Assembly (NCBI RefSeq): GCF_022048975.1
Contig: NZ_JAKMHX010000023.1
Span: 124,001-188,000, forward strand
Source: Sporosarcina cyprini
GTDB taxonomy: Bacteria > Bacillota > Bacilli > Bacillales_A > Planococcaceae
DNA: 64,000 nucleotides
Direction of reading: 5' to 3'
Made by a program: the position numbers and the translations under genes. Below the pieces are notes generated by a model. The model was not told the DNA's origin. It was given only the letters and a program-made list of their open reading frames with translations, and searched no databases. Within the stretch, counting starts at the first letter, position 1, and each line of letters opens with the position of its first letter. This document shows, in pieces, positions 25,714 to 34,430 of the stretch.

Positions 25714-25734
25714 ATTTCGGGGAGGTGCTGACGG

Positions 25735-26379
25735 ATGGAAGTGATGGGTTGGAAAGGTAGATTGTATTGGTTTGTAGAGCTTGTCACCATGCTTGCGGTC
25801 GTTCAGCTCATGTGGATCGGCCTGACGCTGCTAGGGCTCGTCGTGTTCGGAATTGGCCCCGCGACAGCAGGGATCTTTCAAGTGATGCGGAAAAGACTGC
25901 AAGGGGAAGATGATTTAAAAACACTGCTGAAGAGCTATTGGCAGACGTATAAAAAGGAATTCATCGATGCAAACAAAATCGGGGTTACGCTGCTGGCCTT
26001 TGGCTATTTCCTCGTCGTAAATTTTAGAATTGCATCCTCGATCGGCGGGATGCATGGCCTCGCGATGATGACATTGCTTATCACAATCCTTGTGCTTTAT
26101 GTATTTCTTGTCATCAATATTTTTCCGGTGTTCGCTCATTACGATCTACCTTTCTCCAGATACTTTTCGGCGTCCGTCCTGCTCAGTTTATCGTTCCCGA
26201 TGCAGGCCATTCTATCATTCATTGGTTTGTATGGATTGTACCGTGTCTTTCTGTTCATCCCTGGACTTCTTCCGTTTTTCGGCATTAGCCTGACTGTGCT
26301 GTTCCTGGCGTGGATGGCAGATCGGATATTTAATATGAAAGGGAAAATGGATGGTACCTTGCAGGCAGAAGGAAAATGA
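25735..26379 (+). CDS. YesL/DUF624 family membrane protein
   Basis: A 214-residue protein with about five hydrophobic helices and the DUF624 opening (WIGLTLLGLVVFGIGPATAG). YesL-type proteins recur beside large-lipoprotein CUT1 sugar importers and their two-component or regulatory genes. Their function is unproven. GGGGAGGTG precedes the ATG. It lies 13 bp before the deacetylase gene. Confidence 0.8.
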   Translation: MEVMGWKGRLYWFVELVTMLAVVQLMWIGLTLLGLVVFGIGPATAGIFQVMRKRLQGEDDLKTLLKSYWQTYKKEFIDANKIGVTLLAFGYFLVVNFRIASSIGGMHGLAMMTLLITILVLYVFLVINIFPVFAHYDLPFSRYFSASVLLSLSFPMQAILSFIGLYGLYRVFLFIPGLLPFFGISLTVLFLAWMADRIFNMKGKMDGTLQAEGK

Positions 26380-26392
26380 AAGAGGTGTCTTC

Positions 26393-27607
26393 ATGAATTC
26401 AATGTGGATTATCAATGCGGCAGTCGTACTGGAAGATTCGGTCATCAGTCGGGGATATGTCTGTATAGAGGATGGAAAAATCATTTCGGTTGGAAATATG
26501 GAGACATGTCCTCAACTAATAAAAGACGAAACTATTATGGATTGCAAAAATCAAAAGACCGTCATTCCGGGTATGATTGATATCCACGTTCATGGAGCAT
26601 GCGGCCATGATGTGATGGATGCAACTCAGGAGGCGCTGTCCGGCATTGCACAAGGATTAGTGAAAGAAGGAACGACTTCATTTCTTGCGACTACCATGAC
26701 AAATCCTGTGAATTTAATTGAAGATGCCTTGCAAGCTGTCAGAGAATACCGCTCCCCAGAAGGCAAACAAGGCATAGCGGAGCTGCTTGGTATCCATCTC
26801 GAAGGTCCGTTCATCAACCCGAAGCAAAAAGGTGCACAGCCGGAAGAGGCAATCCTTCAACCGGACGTCGATCTTTTTCGAGAGTGGCAGCAGCTGTCCG
26901 GAGGGGCAATTAAGATTGCGACCATTGCACCAGAGATGGGGGCGTTGAACTTCGTTCAAGAGCTGATAAAAGAGGGTGTCATCTTGTCCATCGGCCACTC
27001 AGACGCCACATACGATGAGTCGCTGTCATCTATTGAACAAGGAGTAACTCACGCTACGCATTTGTTCAATGGAATGCGCGGCATCCATCATAGGGATCCT
27101 GGCGTTGCGGGTGCTGCTTTGATAGCGGACGAAGTATTTGTGGAGTTGATTCCCGATGGTCATCATGTACACCCCGATCTGCTGAAGCTTGTTATGCGTC
27201 AAAAAGGAGCTGGCCGAGTGCTTGTCATAACAGACGGCATGCGTGCAAAAGGGATGCCGGACGGTGAGTATGATCTTGGTGGAAACAAAGTCGCCGTAAA
27301 GAATGGCAAATGTGTACTGGCGTCAGGCGACTCACTTGCAGGAAGCGTCGTGACAATGGATGAAGCAAGGCGGAATATGGCGGCTTGGTGCAATCTGTCT
27401 CTCGTTGAACTTTCGTGGATCACTTCATTGAATCAGGCGAAGCGATTAGGAATCGAGTCGAGAAAAGGTTCCATCTCAGCTGGAAAAGATGCTGACCTTG
27501 TTATTTTGAACAGCTCGGAACAGGTAGATGTGACGATATGCAGAGGGAAGATTGCCTATCTGTCTACAGATTCGGAGTTGCAGACGATAAGTGAACAAAT
27601 AAAATAA
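26393..27607 (+). CDS. N-acetyl-hexosamine-6-phosphate deacetylase (NagA/AgaA)
   Basis: A 404-residue amidohydrolase removing acetate from N-acetylglucosamine-6-P or N-acetylgalactosamine-6-P in the cytosol. Motifs in order are the metal-binding HVHGACGHD (about 60), LEGPFINPKQKGAQ (about 135, Glu metal ligand), IGHSDATY (about 200), HLFNGMRGIHHRDPG (about 222), DGHHVHP and the catalytic Asp in ITDGM. GAGGTG lies just before the ATG at 26393. The neighbouring aldolase and tagatose-6-P-type kinase make the galactosamine form (AgaA) more likely than NagA, but the substrate cannot be settled from motifs. Confidence 0.9.
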   Translation: MNSMWIINAAVVLEDSVISRGYVCIEDGKIISVGNMETCPQLIKDETIMDCKNQKTVIPGMIDIHVHGACGHDVMDATQEALSGIAQGLVKEGTTSFLATTMTNPVNLIEDALQAVREYRSPEGKQGIAELLGIHLEGPFINPKQKGAQPEEAILQPDVDLFREWQQLSGGAIKIATIAPEMGALNFVQELIKEGVILSIGHSDATYDESLSSIEQGVTHATHLFNGMRGIHHRDPGVAGAALIADEVFVELIPDGHHVHPDLLKLVMRQKGAGRVLVITDGMRAKGMPDGEYDLGGNKVAVKNGKCVLASGDSLAGSVVTMDEARRNMAAWCNLSLVELSWITSLNQAKRLGIESRKGSISAGKDADLVILNSSEQVDVTICRGKIAYLSTDSELQTISEQIK

Positions 27608-27671
27608 TTTTCCCGAATTCTTCGGAAACCTCCAATGTAGCTTATGTAGATCACTATATGATTTGATAGGA

Positions 27672-27683
27672 AACTTGAACCAA
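27672..27683 (+). promoter_or_regulatory. Diverged copy of the sugar-island repeat core
   Basis: AACTTGAACCAA matches the core AACTTGTACCAA of the 25-bp repeats at 19757 and 28492 except for one base. It lies 46 bases upstream of the GntR-type gene, a suitable place for autoregulation. Confidence 0.4.
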
Positions 27684-27728
27684 GGATGATATATTGGAAT
27701 GAAGAATGAAATAAAAGGATGAATTTGT

Positions 27729-28460
27729 ATGAAACCTTTAGATCAAGGAAGCATCATTCCATTGTATTATCAAGTGAAGCAGCGACTGGAAGAACGGGTT
27801 CAATCAGGTGAGTGGAAACCTGGTGATAAGATTGATTCGGAAAACCAGTTGATGGAAACTTTTAATATTAGTCGAAACACAGCAAAAAAGGCGATCGAGG
27901 AAATGGTCCAAGACGGTCTGCTGTATCGTGTTCAGGGGAAGGGGACCTTTGTCGCCCACCCGAAGCTCGAGCAATCCCTTGGCGGGTTTTACAGCTTCAG
28001 CCAAGTGTTGCGAGATAAAGGGATTACCCCATCGGATATTATTCTTGAAGTGGAGGAAGTGACTCCAAATTCGAGAATCCGCAGTGGACTTCAACTCGAG
28101 GGTGAAGAGAAAGTCATTAAGATGAAGCGGATTCGATGTGCGGATGGTGAGCCGATTATCCTCGAATCGTCCTATATGCCAAAATCGGTCGTTGTCGATA
28201 AAAAAGATTTATTTGATGTGAAAACGTCGTCCCTCTACGACTTGCTAGCAGCGCGTTACGGTGTGTCTGTCGTCCGTGCCAAAGAAGCATTTGAGCCTGT
28301 CTTGATCAGAGAAGAAGAAAGCATCCACTTGCAAACGGAAGTGGGGAAACCTGCTTTATTGTTAGAACGTACGGCATTCGACACTTCAAACCGGCCGGTG
28401 GAGTTCTGCATTTCTATTGTTCGGGGAGACAGATGCCGGTTTTATACAGACCTTGTTTAA
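27729..28460 (+). CDS. GntR/HutC family regulator (NagR-like)
   Basis: A 243-residue transcription factor with an N-terminal winged HTH (about 10-75, PLYYQVKQRLEERVQSGEW and FNISRNTAKKAIEEM) and a C-terminal UTRA effector domain (about 95-240). YvoA/NagR-type proteins of this build sense glucosamine-6-P or related sugar phosphates and control amino-sugar genes. It sits in the middle of the island, between the deacetylase and the aldolase. The repeated 25-bp element next to it is the candidate binding site. Confidence 0.88.
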   Translation: MKPLDQGSIIPLYYQVKQRLEERVQSGEWKPGDKIDSENQLMETFNISRNTAKKAIEEMVQDGLLYRVQGKGTFVAHPKLEQSLGGFYSFSQVLRDKGITPSDIILEVEEVTPNSRIRSGLQLEGEEKVIKMKRIRCADGEPIILESSYMPKSVVVDKKDLFDVKTSSLYDLLAARYGVSVVRAKEAFEPVLIREEESIHLQTEVGKPALLLERTAFDTSNRPVEFCISIVRGDRCRFYTDLV

Positions 28461-28462
28461 TT

Positions 28463-28516
28463 GAAGCACTAAAGGGGTGCTTCTGTTCCTATAACTTGTA
28501 CCAACAACCCTATGAT
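28463..28516 (+). promoter_or_regulatory. Hairpin plus 25-bp repeated element, copy B
   Basis: GAAGCAC-N7-GTGCTTC (28463-28483) forms a small hairpin after the GntR stop. It is followed by the exact 25-bp repeat (28492-28516), also found at 19757-19781. The aldolase RBS begins a few bases later, so the element is in the position of an operator or 5' leader for the aldolase-kinase-deaminase-ROK block. Confidence 0.6.
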
Positions 28517-28537
28517 ATTACAAGGAGGCAAAACGGA

Positions 28538-29380
28538 ATGCCATTAGTGACAACGAAAGATATGATGCAGGATGCATACAACAACCATTATGCAATCGGG
28601 GCATTCGGCGCCCATAATCTTGAAATTATTAAATCTGTCATTGCAGGCGCTGAAGCAGAAGGAAGTCCTGTTATTTTGCAAACGACTTCCAGTACATATC
28701 AATACGCTGGCATGCCTTATATGATCGCGATGGTCAAAGCGGCAGCAGAACAGGCGAAAGTTCCTGTCGCTCTTCACCTTGACCACGGGGAGTCGTTCCG
28801 AGTGGTCATGGAATGCCTGCGTGCAGGATATACATCGGTAATGATCGACGGCTCGAAACTTCCATTTGAGGACAATGTCGCGCTTGTGAAGCAGGTAGTT
28901 GAGGCAGCATCCTCCATCGGCGTGCCGGTCGAAGCGGAACTTGGAACGATCGGAGGAGTAGAAGACGATCTGGTCGTTGAAGACAGTATGGCCATGTTCA
29001 CTGATCCTGTTATGGCACGTGATTTCGTTCAGCAGACAGGTATTGATTCGCTGGCCCCGGCATTTGGCACAGCTCATGGCGCTTACAAAAAGGAGCCGGA
29101 ATTGCAATTCGGTCTGCTGGAGCAAATTAACAGCGAAGTGTCCGTACCACTCGTCATGCACGGGGCATCAGGCGTGCCGGAGGATAGTGTGCGGGAAGCC
29201 CTTCACTATGGAATTGCGAAGGTGAATTTTTCAACGGAGCTCAAGGATTTATTCGCAGAAGAATTACGGACCTTTTTCAAGCAGCATCCAGAAGAAAACG
29301 ATCCTAGGAAATATTTCTTGCCGGCACGTGAAGCGGTGACAGAATTGGTGAAAACGAAAATTAGGATGCTGCAGGCATGA
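28538..29380 (+). CDS. Class II ketose-bisphosphate aldolase (GatY/KbaY type)
   Basis: A 280-residue zinc-dependent aldolase that would split tagatose-1,6-bisphosphate (or fructose-1,6-bisphosphate) into dihydroxyacetone-P and glyceraldehyde-3-P. Visible are the catalytic Asp and Zn-binding His in HLDHG (about 80-84), Zn-binding His in FGTAHGAY and in MHGASG, and KVNFST, which binds phosphate. The length fits GatY/KbaY rather than the longer FbaA. AAGGAGG 10 bases upstream fixes the ATG at 28538. The adjacent PfkB kinase supports the tagatose route. Stop and next start overlap by 4 bp. Confidence 0.88.
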   Translation: MPLVTTKDMMQDAYNNHYAIGAFGAHNLEIIKSVIAGAEAEGSPVILQTTSSTYQYAGMPYMIAMVKAAAEQAKVPVALHLDHGESFRVVMECLRAGYTSVMIDGSKLPFEDNVALVKQVVEAASSIGVPVEAELGTIGGVEDDLVVEDSMAMFTDPVMARDFVQQTGIDSLAPAFGTAHGAYKKEPELQFGLLEQINSEVSVPLVMHGASGVPEDSVREALHYGIAKVNFSTELKDLFAEELRTFFKQHPEENDPRKYFLPAREAVTELVKTKIRMLQA

Positions 29381-30306
29381 TCACAACGATCACACTGAAT
29401 GCTGCGATCGATCAAATCTATCAGGTTGACCGGCTGGAACGTGAAGCGGTCAACAGGGTGAAGGATGTTCACCAGGATGCTGGAGGTAAAGGGCTGAATG
29501 TGGCGAAAGTGTTGAAACAATTAGGTGCGAATGTGGATGCAGGGGGGTTCCTCGGAGGCATGAATGGCGAGAGGATCCGTTCGCTTGTCCGTGAAAAAGG
29601 AATAGCAGATGAATTTATTCCGATTGCAGAAGAGAGCCGTGTGTGCCTGACTATCATGGATGCAGAAACAGGGAAAGGGACTGAATTTCTAGAAGGCGGC
29701 CCAGTCATCCAAGATAAGGAATGGGAGAAGATGCTCAGCTGGCTGGAGAAGAAATCGAAGCGGACAAAATGGTTTGCACTTTCTGGAAGTCTGCCGCAAG
29801 GCCTTCCTTCAGATGCATATGCCCAATTGATCGACATCATACAGTCAAACGGGGCAAAAGCGATTTTGGATACGAGCGGAGAGGCTCTGCGGCACGGTAT
29901 TGAGGCAAAACCATTTGCTATCAAGCCGAACGAGAAGGAGCTTGCCGATTTGCTTGGCGTACCTACCTTATCATTGAGCCTCATGATTGAAGAAGGACAC
30001 CGTCTAGTGGAATCCGGCATTCCCCATGTTTGCTTTACGCTTGGCGGTGAAGGAGCAGTAATCGTAAATCGTGAAGGCTGTTTCCGAGTAAAAGCACCAG
30101 CTGTTCCCGTGAAGAATACGGTTGGCAGCGGAGATTCTTTTATCGGTGGGCTAATTCAAGGATTTACGTCGTCACAAGACAGTTTTGAAGCATACAAACG
30201 TGCCGTTGCGTGTGGGTCGGTTAATGCAGCACATATGGAAATCGGGCATGTCGATGCATTGGAAGTAGAACGGATGTTGAAAGAAATAACGATAACGGAA
30301 CTGTAA
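29377..30306 (+). CDS. PfkB-family tagatose-6-P / fructose-1-P kinase
   Basis: A 309-residue ribokinase-fold kinase of the LacC/FruK group. Signatures are the opening TLNAAIDQIY, GGKGLNVAKVLKQLG (about 37-50) and the C-terminal NTVGSGDSFIGG (about 246-257), in which the Asp is the catalytic base. In this neighbourhood it most plausibly phosphorylates tagatose-6-P to tagatose-1,6-bisphosphate for the overlapping aldolase gene. A 1-phosphofructokinase role is the alternative, but no fructose PTS is nearby. Confidence 0.88.
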   Translation: MITTITLNAAIDQIYQVDRLEREAVNRVKDVHQDAGGKGLNVAKVLKQLGANVDAGGFLGGMNGERIRSLVREKGIADEFIPIAEESRVCLTIMDAETGKGTEFLEGGPVIQDKEWEKMLSWLEKKSKRTKWFALSGSLPQGLPSDAYAQLIDIIQSNGAKAILDTSGEALRHGIEAKPFAIKPNEKELADLLGVPTLSLSLMIEEGHRLVESGIPHVCFTLGGEGAVIVNREGCFRVKAPAVPVKNTVGSGDSFIGGLIQGFTSSQDSFEAYKRAVACGSVNAAHMEIGHVDALEVERMLKEITITEL

Positions 30307-30321
30307 TGGAGGATACCTACT

Positions 30322-31338
30322 ATGCATACGTACAATGAAATTACGAATCAGGCTAAACAGTTACAAAAGACATTGGACATCATGGAAAAATCGAATATCG
30401 AAAGGCTGAAAGTAGATCAAGTCATTTTCACAGGTTGCGGCACTTCTTTTTATTTGGCCTCCTCAGCAGCGAGATACTATCAGTCTGTGACGGGCCAGTT
30501 TGCTACCGCCGTCCCGGCATCCGAGCTGTTTTTGCACCAGTCAGGCCTTATTTTGGAAGGGAAGAACTATTTAGTCGTCGGCATCTCAAGATCCGGAACG
30601 ACATCTGAAATTATTATTGCGCTAGAACAATTAAAAGGAAAAGCTAACATTCGGACGCTCGCGGTCACTTGCAATGGCGACACGCCGATGGCTGAGATGG
30701 CTGATGACGTGATCGCTCTTGATCATATTTCAGAGCAGAGTGTCGTCATGACTCAATCTTTCAGCAATATGATGTATGCCTTGCAGCTATACGCAACGAA
30801 AATGGCGCCATCAGGTGAAGATATAACCGAATTGCGGAAAGTGCCGGTTCTCGTTTCGGGAGTCATCGAAAATGGTATCCTAACGAAGCGGATCGCCAAT
30901 GATTTGACGAAGAAACGTTTTATTTTCCTCGGGTCTGGTCAATACAATGGCCTCGCGAAGGAAGCGACTTTGAAACTGAAAGAAATGACTCAGACGGAAT
31001 GTGAAAGCTATTCCAGCCTTGAATTCCGTCACGGCCCCATTTCCATCGTCGATGACACGACTGTGGTTATCTTGCTTGCACAGCAGGAAACAGCCAATTA
31101 CGATCAGGCTCTCGTAACGGATATTCAAAGACTTGGCGGCCATGTACTCGTCCTCGGCCCTGTCAGCGGTGGTTTCCAAGCGGATCAAATCATTGAACTA
31201 GACGAATCCATCAGTGATCGCAATCGCTATGCACTCTATGTGCCGATCCTTCAAATACTTGCATATGAGCGGGCCATCCGACTTGGATTTAACCCTGATC
31301 AGCCGCGCAATCTGACCCAAGTCGTCAAATTGGCGTAA
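30322..31338 (+). CDS. SIS-domain amino-sugar-6-P deaminase/isomerase (AgaS-like)
   Basis: A 338-residue protein with two SIS (sugar isomerase) domains and no glutaminase domain. The sugar-phosphate site residues appear in FTGCGTSFYLA (about 35-45) and GISRSGTTSE (about 90-99), with LEFRHGPISI (about 233) and the terminal QPRNLTQVVKL typical of GlmS/AgaS relatives. In the galactosamine pathway AgaS converts galactosamine-6-P to tagatose-6-P plus ammonia, which would link the deacetylase to the kinase and aldolase here. A FrlB-like deglycase is the alternative. Confidence 0.85.
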   Translation: MHTYNEITNQAKQLQKTLDIMEKSNIERLKVDQVIFTGCGTSFYLASSAARYYQSVTGQFATAVPASELFLHQSGLILEGKNYLVVGISRSGTTSEIIIALEQLKGKANIRTLAVTCNGDTPMAEMADDVIALDHISEQSVVMTQSFSNMMYALQLYATKMAPSGEDITELRKVPVLVSGVIENGILTKRIANDLTKKRFIFLGSGQYNGLAKEATLKLKEMTQTECESYSSLEFRHGPISIVDDTTVVILLAQQETANYDQALVTDIQRLGGHVLVLGPVSGGFQADQIIELDESISDRNRYALYVPILQILAYERAIRLGFNPDQPRNLTQVVKLA

Positions 31339-31352
31339 GGCGGAGACGAAAG

Positions 31353-32264
31353 ATGGGACATCGACTCGTTGCAGATATCGGAGGAACGAAGGTAGCGGTT
31401 TCACTCATGACAGCTGATGGGATTCTTAAGGGCTCAACAGTGAAACCGACTGAAAAAGAAGATCCGGAAATATTGTTCGCCTTGTTCATCTCGGCATGTG
31501 ATGAATTATGCGTGGTTGCCGGATTGGAACGTGCGCATATCGACGGCATTGCTATTGGGTTGCCTGGTATCGTGGATCGTGAAAAAGGAATAGCGGTCTA
31601 TCAGAACAATTTGCCATGGCATGGTTTTCCTGTTAAAGACCGGTTGATGGAGCTCTTTCCTTCAGCGGAAATTGAAATCGACAATGATGTGTATATGGCA
31701 GCATGGGGTGAATACAGGCAACGAAGTTTTCACCGTGAAACAATGGTCTATCTGACGCTGAGCACAGGCATCTCATGTGCCATCATCCATGAAGGGAAGT
31801 TCATTCGGGGAGCCGGGATGGCAGGGGAAATCGGTTTTAGTCTTGCTGGTGAAGAGTCTCTCGAAAAGCATGTTTCCGGTCCTTCGATGGAAGGGAAAGG
31901 GCAAATAGCTTATTGCAATCAAGAGCTGACGTTGCAAGCAATTATGGAGCTTTATTACAAAAAAGATGCCCGCGCGGTTGCCATTGTTGACGAAGCCGTT
32001 CGAGCATTGGCGAGGGAAGTGTATCATACATTGCTTCTTTTGGACCCGCATACGATCGTGCTTGGAGGGGGCGTATTCAATCACCACCCGCCTCTAGTCG
32101 CAGCGGTTCAGAAGGAACTTAGCACTTACTTGCAGCATCCATTATTTAAGGGGAAAGAGGAGCGAATCGAAGCGAGCCGCCATAAAGGAGAGGCGGGGCT
32201 TTGGGGCGCATTCCATTATCTGTCTAAGCGGGAAGGCCGATTGGAGATTGTCAGTGATTTATAA
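31353..32264 (+). CDS. ROK family sugar kinase lacking the zinc motif
   Basis: A 303-residue ROK-fold protein that would phosphorylate the imported amino sugar at C6. DIGGTK (about 8-13) is the phosphate loop, IDNDV (about 108-112) supplies the catalytic Asp and LSTGISCAII the second phosphate motif. The usual GEIGH plus CxCGxxGC zinc site is missing: the protein reads GEIGF and then goes straight to HVSGPSM. The fold is otherwise full-length. It is the last gene of the block, 14 bp after the SIS gene, and is followed by a strong bidirectional terminator. Confidence 0.85.
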   Translation: MGHRLVADIGGTKVAVSLMTADGILKGSTVKPTEKEDPEILFALFISACDELCVVAGLERAHIDGIAIGLPGIVDREKGIAVYQNNLPWHGFPVKDRLMELFPSAEIEIDNDVYMAAWGEYRQRSFHRETMVYLTLSTGISCAIIHEGKFIRGAGMAGEIGFSLAGEESLEKHVSGPSMEGKGQIAYCNQELTLQAIMELYYKKDARAVAIVDEAVRALAREVYHTLLLLDPHTIVLGGGVFNHHPPLVAAVQKELSTYLQHPLFKGKEERIEASRHKGEAGLWGAFHYLSKREGRLEIVSDL

Positions 32265-32273
32265 TGAATAACT

Positions 32274-32317
32274 AAAACAGGCGAAGAGGGCAGTGTCACG
32301 CTCTCTTCGCCTGTTTT
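32274..32317. terminator. Bidirectional terminator, sugar island
   Basis: AAAACAGGCGAAGAG pairs with CTCTTCGCCTGTTTT with T residues on both strands. It separates the convergent ROK kinase and MsmX-like ATPase genes. Confidence 0.95.
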
Positions 32318-32326
32318 TATTTATCA

Positions 32327-33430
32327 TTACATTGTAATTCGATTTTCTGTTTCAGTATTAAAAAAATGTACTTTTTTCATGTCGAATGCCAAGCGAAGCT
32401 GCTGTCTCGGCTGTACATGGACATCTGCGGAAAGGCGGGCAATGAATGATTGGCCATTGATAGAAGAGTAAACCATCATTTCCGCACCGGTCAATTCTGC
32501 TACATCCACTTCCACATCCATTAAGGATTCCGGACACTCTGCTAGAACCTCTTCTTTTTCGGAAATATGTTCCGGCCGAATACCGAGGATGACCTCCTTG
32601 CCTTCGTATCCTCCCTTTTTGAGGATTTCATAGGACGTATCCGGGATGGCAACAGAAACATTGCCAATCATAAACCGTCCCCCTGCCACTTTGCCTGTGA
32701 AGAAGTTCATGGCAGGCGAACCGATGAATCCGCCGACAAACACGTTTGCGGGATTTTCATATACTTCCTTCGGCGTGCCGATCTGCTGGATCAAGCCATC
32801 TTTCATGACTACGAGACGGGTGGCCATCGTCATCGCTTCGGTTTGATCATGGGTGACATATACTGTCGTTGTTCCAAGACGCTGATGCAGCTTCGAAATC
32901 TCAGCCCTCATCTGCACACGAAGTTTTGCGTCCAGATTGGAGAGAGGCTCGTCCATTAAGAAAAGCTTGGCGTCCCGGACAATTGCCCGTCCGAGTGCTA
33001 CCCGCTGGCGCTGTCCGCCAGACAGTGCCTTCGGCTTCCGGGTCAAATACTCTTCCAGCCCAAGGATATCCGCGGCTTTTCGTACCCTTTCGTCAATTTC
33101 TGTTTTCGAGAATTTGCGCAGCTTCAGACCGAAAGCCATATTATCGTAGACCGTCATATGCGGATATAATGCATAGTTTTGGAACACCATGGCGATATCC
33201 CGATCCTTCGGTGCCACGTCGTTCATACGTTGTCCGCCGATGCGCAGCTCCCCTTCTGAAATCTCTTCCAGCCCTGCAATCATCCGCAAGGTTGTCGATT
33301 TTCCGCACCCTGATGGGCCGACGAGGACAATGAATTCCTTTTCCTGCACATTTAAATTAAAATCTGAAACTGCTTTCGCAGAAGAATCCCCATAGTACTT
33401 CGCAACTTGATCCAATACCAGCTCTTCCAT
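32327..33430 (-). CDS. Multi-sugar ABC transporter ATPase (MsmX/UgpC-like)
   Basis: A 367-residue ATPase that energises CUT1 sugar importers. It has Walker A GPSGCGKST (about 37-45), signature LSGGQRQRVALGRA, Walker B LFLMDEPLSNLD, switch His in YVTHDQTEA and a C-terminal TOBE regulatory domain. MsmX in Bacillus serves several importers that lack their own ATPase, which fits the permease pair at 22.2-24.0 kb. AAGGGGTG, 6 bases upstream, sets the ATG at 33430. It is expressed separately from the island, next to a CdaR-like regulator gene and a dyad at 33499-33533. Confidence 0.92.
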   Translation of the reverse strand: MEELVLDQVAKYYGDSSAKAVSDFNLNVQEKEFIVLVGPSGCGKSTTLRMIAGLEEISEGELRIGGQRMNDVAPKDRDIAMVFQNYALYPHMTVYDNMAFGLKLRKFSKTEIDERVRKAADILGLEEYLTRKPKALSGGQRQRVALGRAIVRDAKLFLMDEPLSNLDAKLRVQMRAEISKLHQRLGTTTVYVTHDQTEAMTMATRLVVMKDGLIQQIGTPKEVYENPANVFVGGFIGSPAMNFFTGKVAGGRFMIGNVSVAIPDTSYEILKKGGYEGKEVILGIRPEHISEKEEVLAECPESLMDVEVDVAELTGAEMMVYSSINGQSFIARLSADVHVQPRQQLRLAFDMKKVHFFNTETENRITM

Positions 33431-33498
33431 CTCTACACCCCTTCGTCTTATGTATAATTCCATGCTACCAATACGAAGGGAAGAAGGGCATGGGCAAC

Positions 33499-33533
33499 AT
33501 GCACAAAAAGGGGGTGGTACCTATTGTGCATGC
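33499..33533. promoter_or_regulatory. Inverted repeat before the msmX-like gene
   Basis: CATGCACAA at 33499-33507 is mirrored by TTGTGCATG at 33525-33533, a perfect 9-bp dyad with 17-bp spacer. A second dyad, GCATG-N5-CATGC, overlaps at 33489-33503. It lies between the stop of the CdaR-like regulator gene and the ATPase gene it probably controls. Confidence 0.6.
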
Positions 33534-33536
33534 TGT

Positions 33537-34430
33537 CTATGAGCGATCGGAAAGGAGGCTGGCATAGTAAGCAATCAATGCGCCATCAAAGTTTCGGACA
33601 GCTATTCCTGTCTTCTCCTGAAACTTGGAGAGCCGATATTGAAGCGTATTCCGATGGATATGAAGCTTTTCGGCAGTGACGGAAGCATTAAAACCATTTT
33701 CAAAGAATGTCCGGACGGTTTTTAACAATTCGGTATCATGGCTAATGGGATCGACGACTTGGCTTCGTAAAACCGTATGAAGATGATTCGGCAGCTCCTG
33801 AATCAAGAGAGACGGGAAAATTGATTCCACAGTCAAGATTTGCTGGTCAGGCAGAAGGGAGAGTCCTTTAGTAAACAAGTCTTCTTCCTGCTTGAAAAAT
33901 GCCGGGAAGGTGTGATCCGCTTGATGAAACTTACCGATAAAAAGTTTTGTTTTAATGAAAAAATCACTCTCCAGCGCAGCTGCAAAAGACAAATAATCTT
34001 CGTCCGTCTGTATGTATGGGGAGACTTTCTCTACTAAAAAAGCGAGCTGCGAACTGATAGGGAGGAGTCGGATGTTGTCCTCGAAGAAAGCATGGACAGC
34101 TTCCTCCACTTCCCGCAATGGTGTAGTCGGCTTTTCAAAAAACAGCTGGGTAATTCGGATGTCCGTCCCTGCCTGAATGGGCACATCTCCTTGGCCTTTC
34201 AGAAACTGAATCCACTTATCGGCCAATGTATTTCCGATGGGACTGGGTACTTCTTGAAGAATAGAAGATAGAAGCGCATACTCTCGTGATGAAACTTCTT
34301 TTTTATCAACTACCATCCATTGGTCCCCGTATTCGAAGACGTATTTGCTGGAATGGACGGCGGACGGCTTCTCTGCACGCAATTCCATGGAAGTGAATAA
34401 TGTCATTAACTTGGCAAGCATATGCTTCAC
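33537..34430 (-). CDS. CdaR/PucR-type transcriptional regulator
   Basis: A 297-residue regulator with the C-terminal PucR/CdaR helix-turn-helix (about 240-290). The recognisable block is ELLKTVRTFFENGFNASVTAEKLHIHRNTLQYRLSKF in outline, with a central GGDEF-like or sensor region of no clear motif. CdaR-type proteins usually activate carbohydrate or purine genes. It precedes the MsmX-like ATPase gene on the same strand with a dyad in the gap. Hence a dedicated regulator for a shared ATPase is plausible. The start is uncertain: GTG at 34430 or ATG at 34421, and neither has a strong RBS. Confidence 0.75.
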   Translation of the reverse strand: MKHMLAKLMTLFTSMELRAEKPSAVHSSKYVFEYGDQWMVVDKKEVSSREYALLSSILQEVPSPIGNTLADKWIQFLKGQGDVPIQAGTDIRITQLFFEKPTTPLREVEEAVHAFFEDNIRLLPISSQLAFLVEKVSPYIQTDEDYLSFAAALESDFFIKTKLFIGKFHQADHTFPAFFKQEEDLFTKGLSLLPDQQILTVESIFPSLLIQELPNHLHTVLRSQVVDPISHDTELLKTVRTFFENGFNASVTAEKLHIHRNTLQYRLSKFQEKTGIAVRNFDGALIAYYASLLSDRS

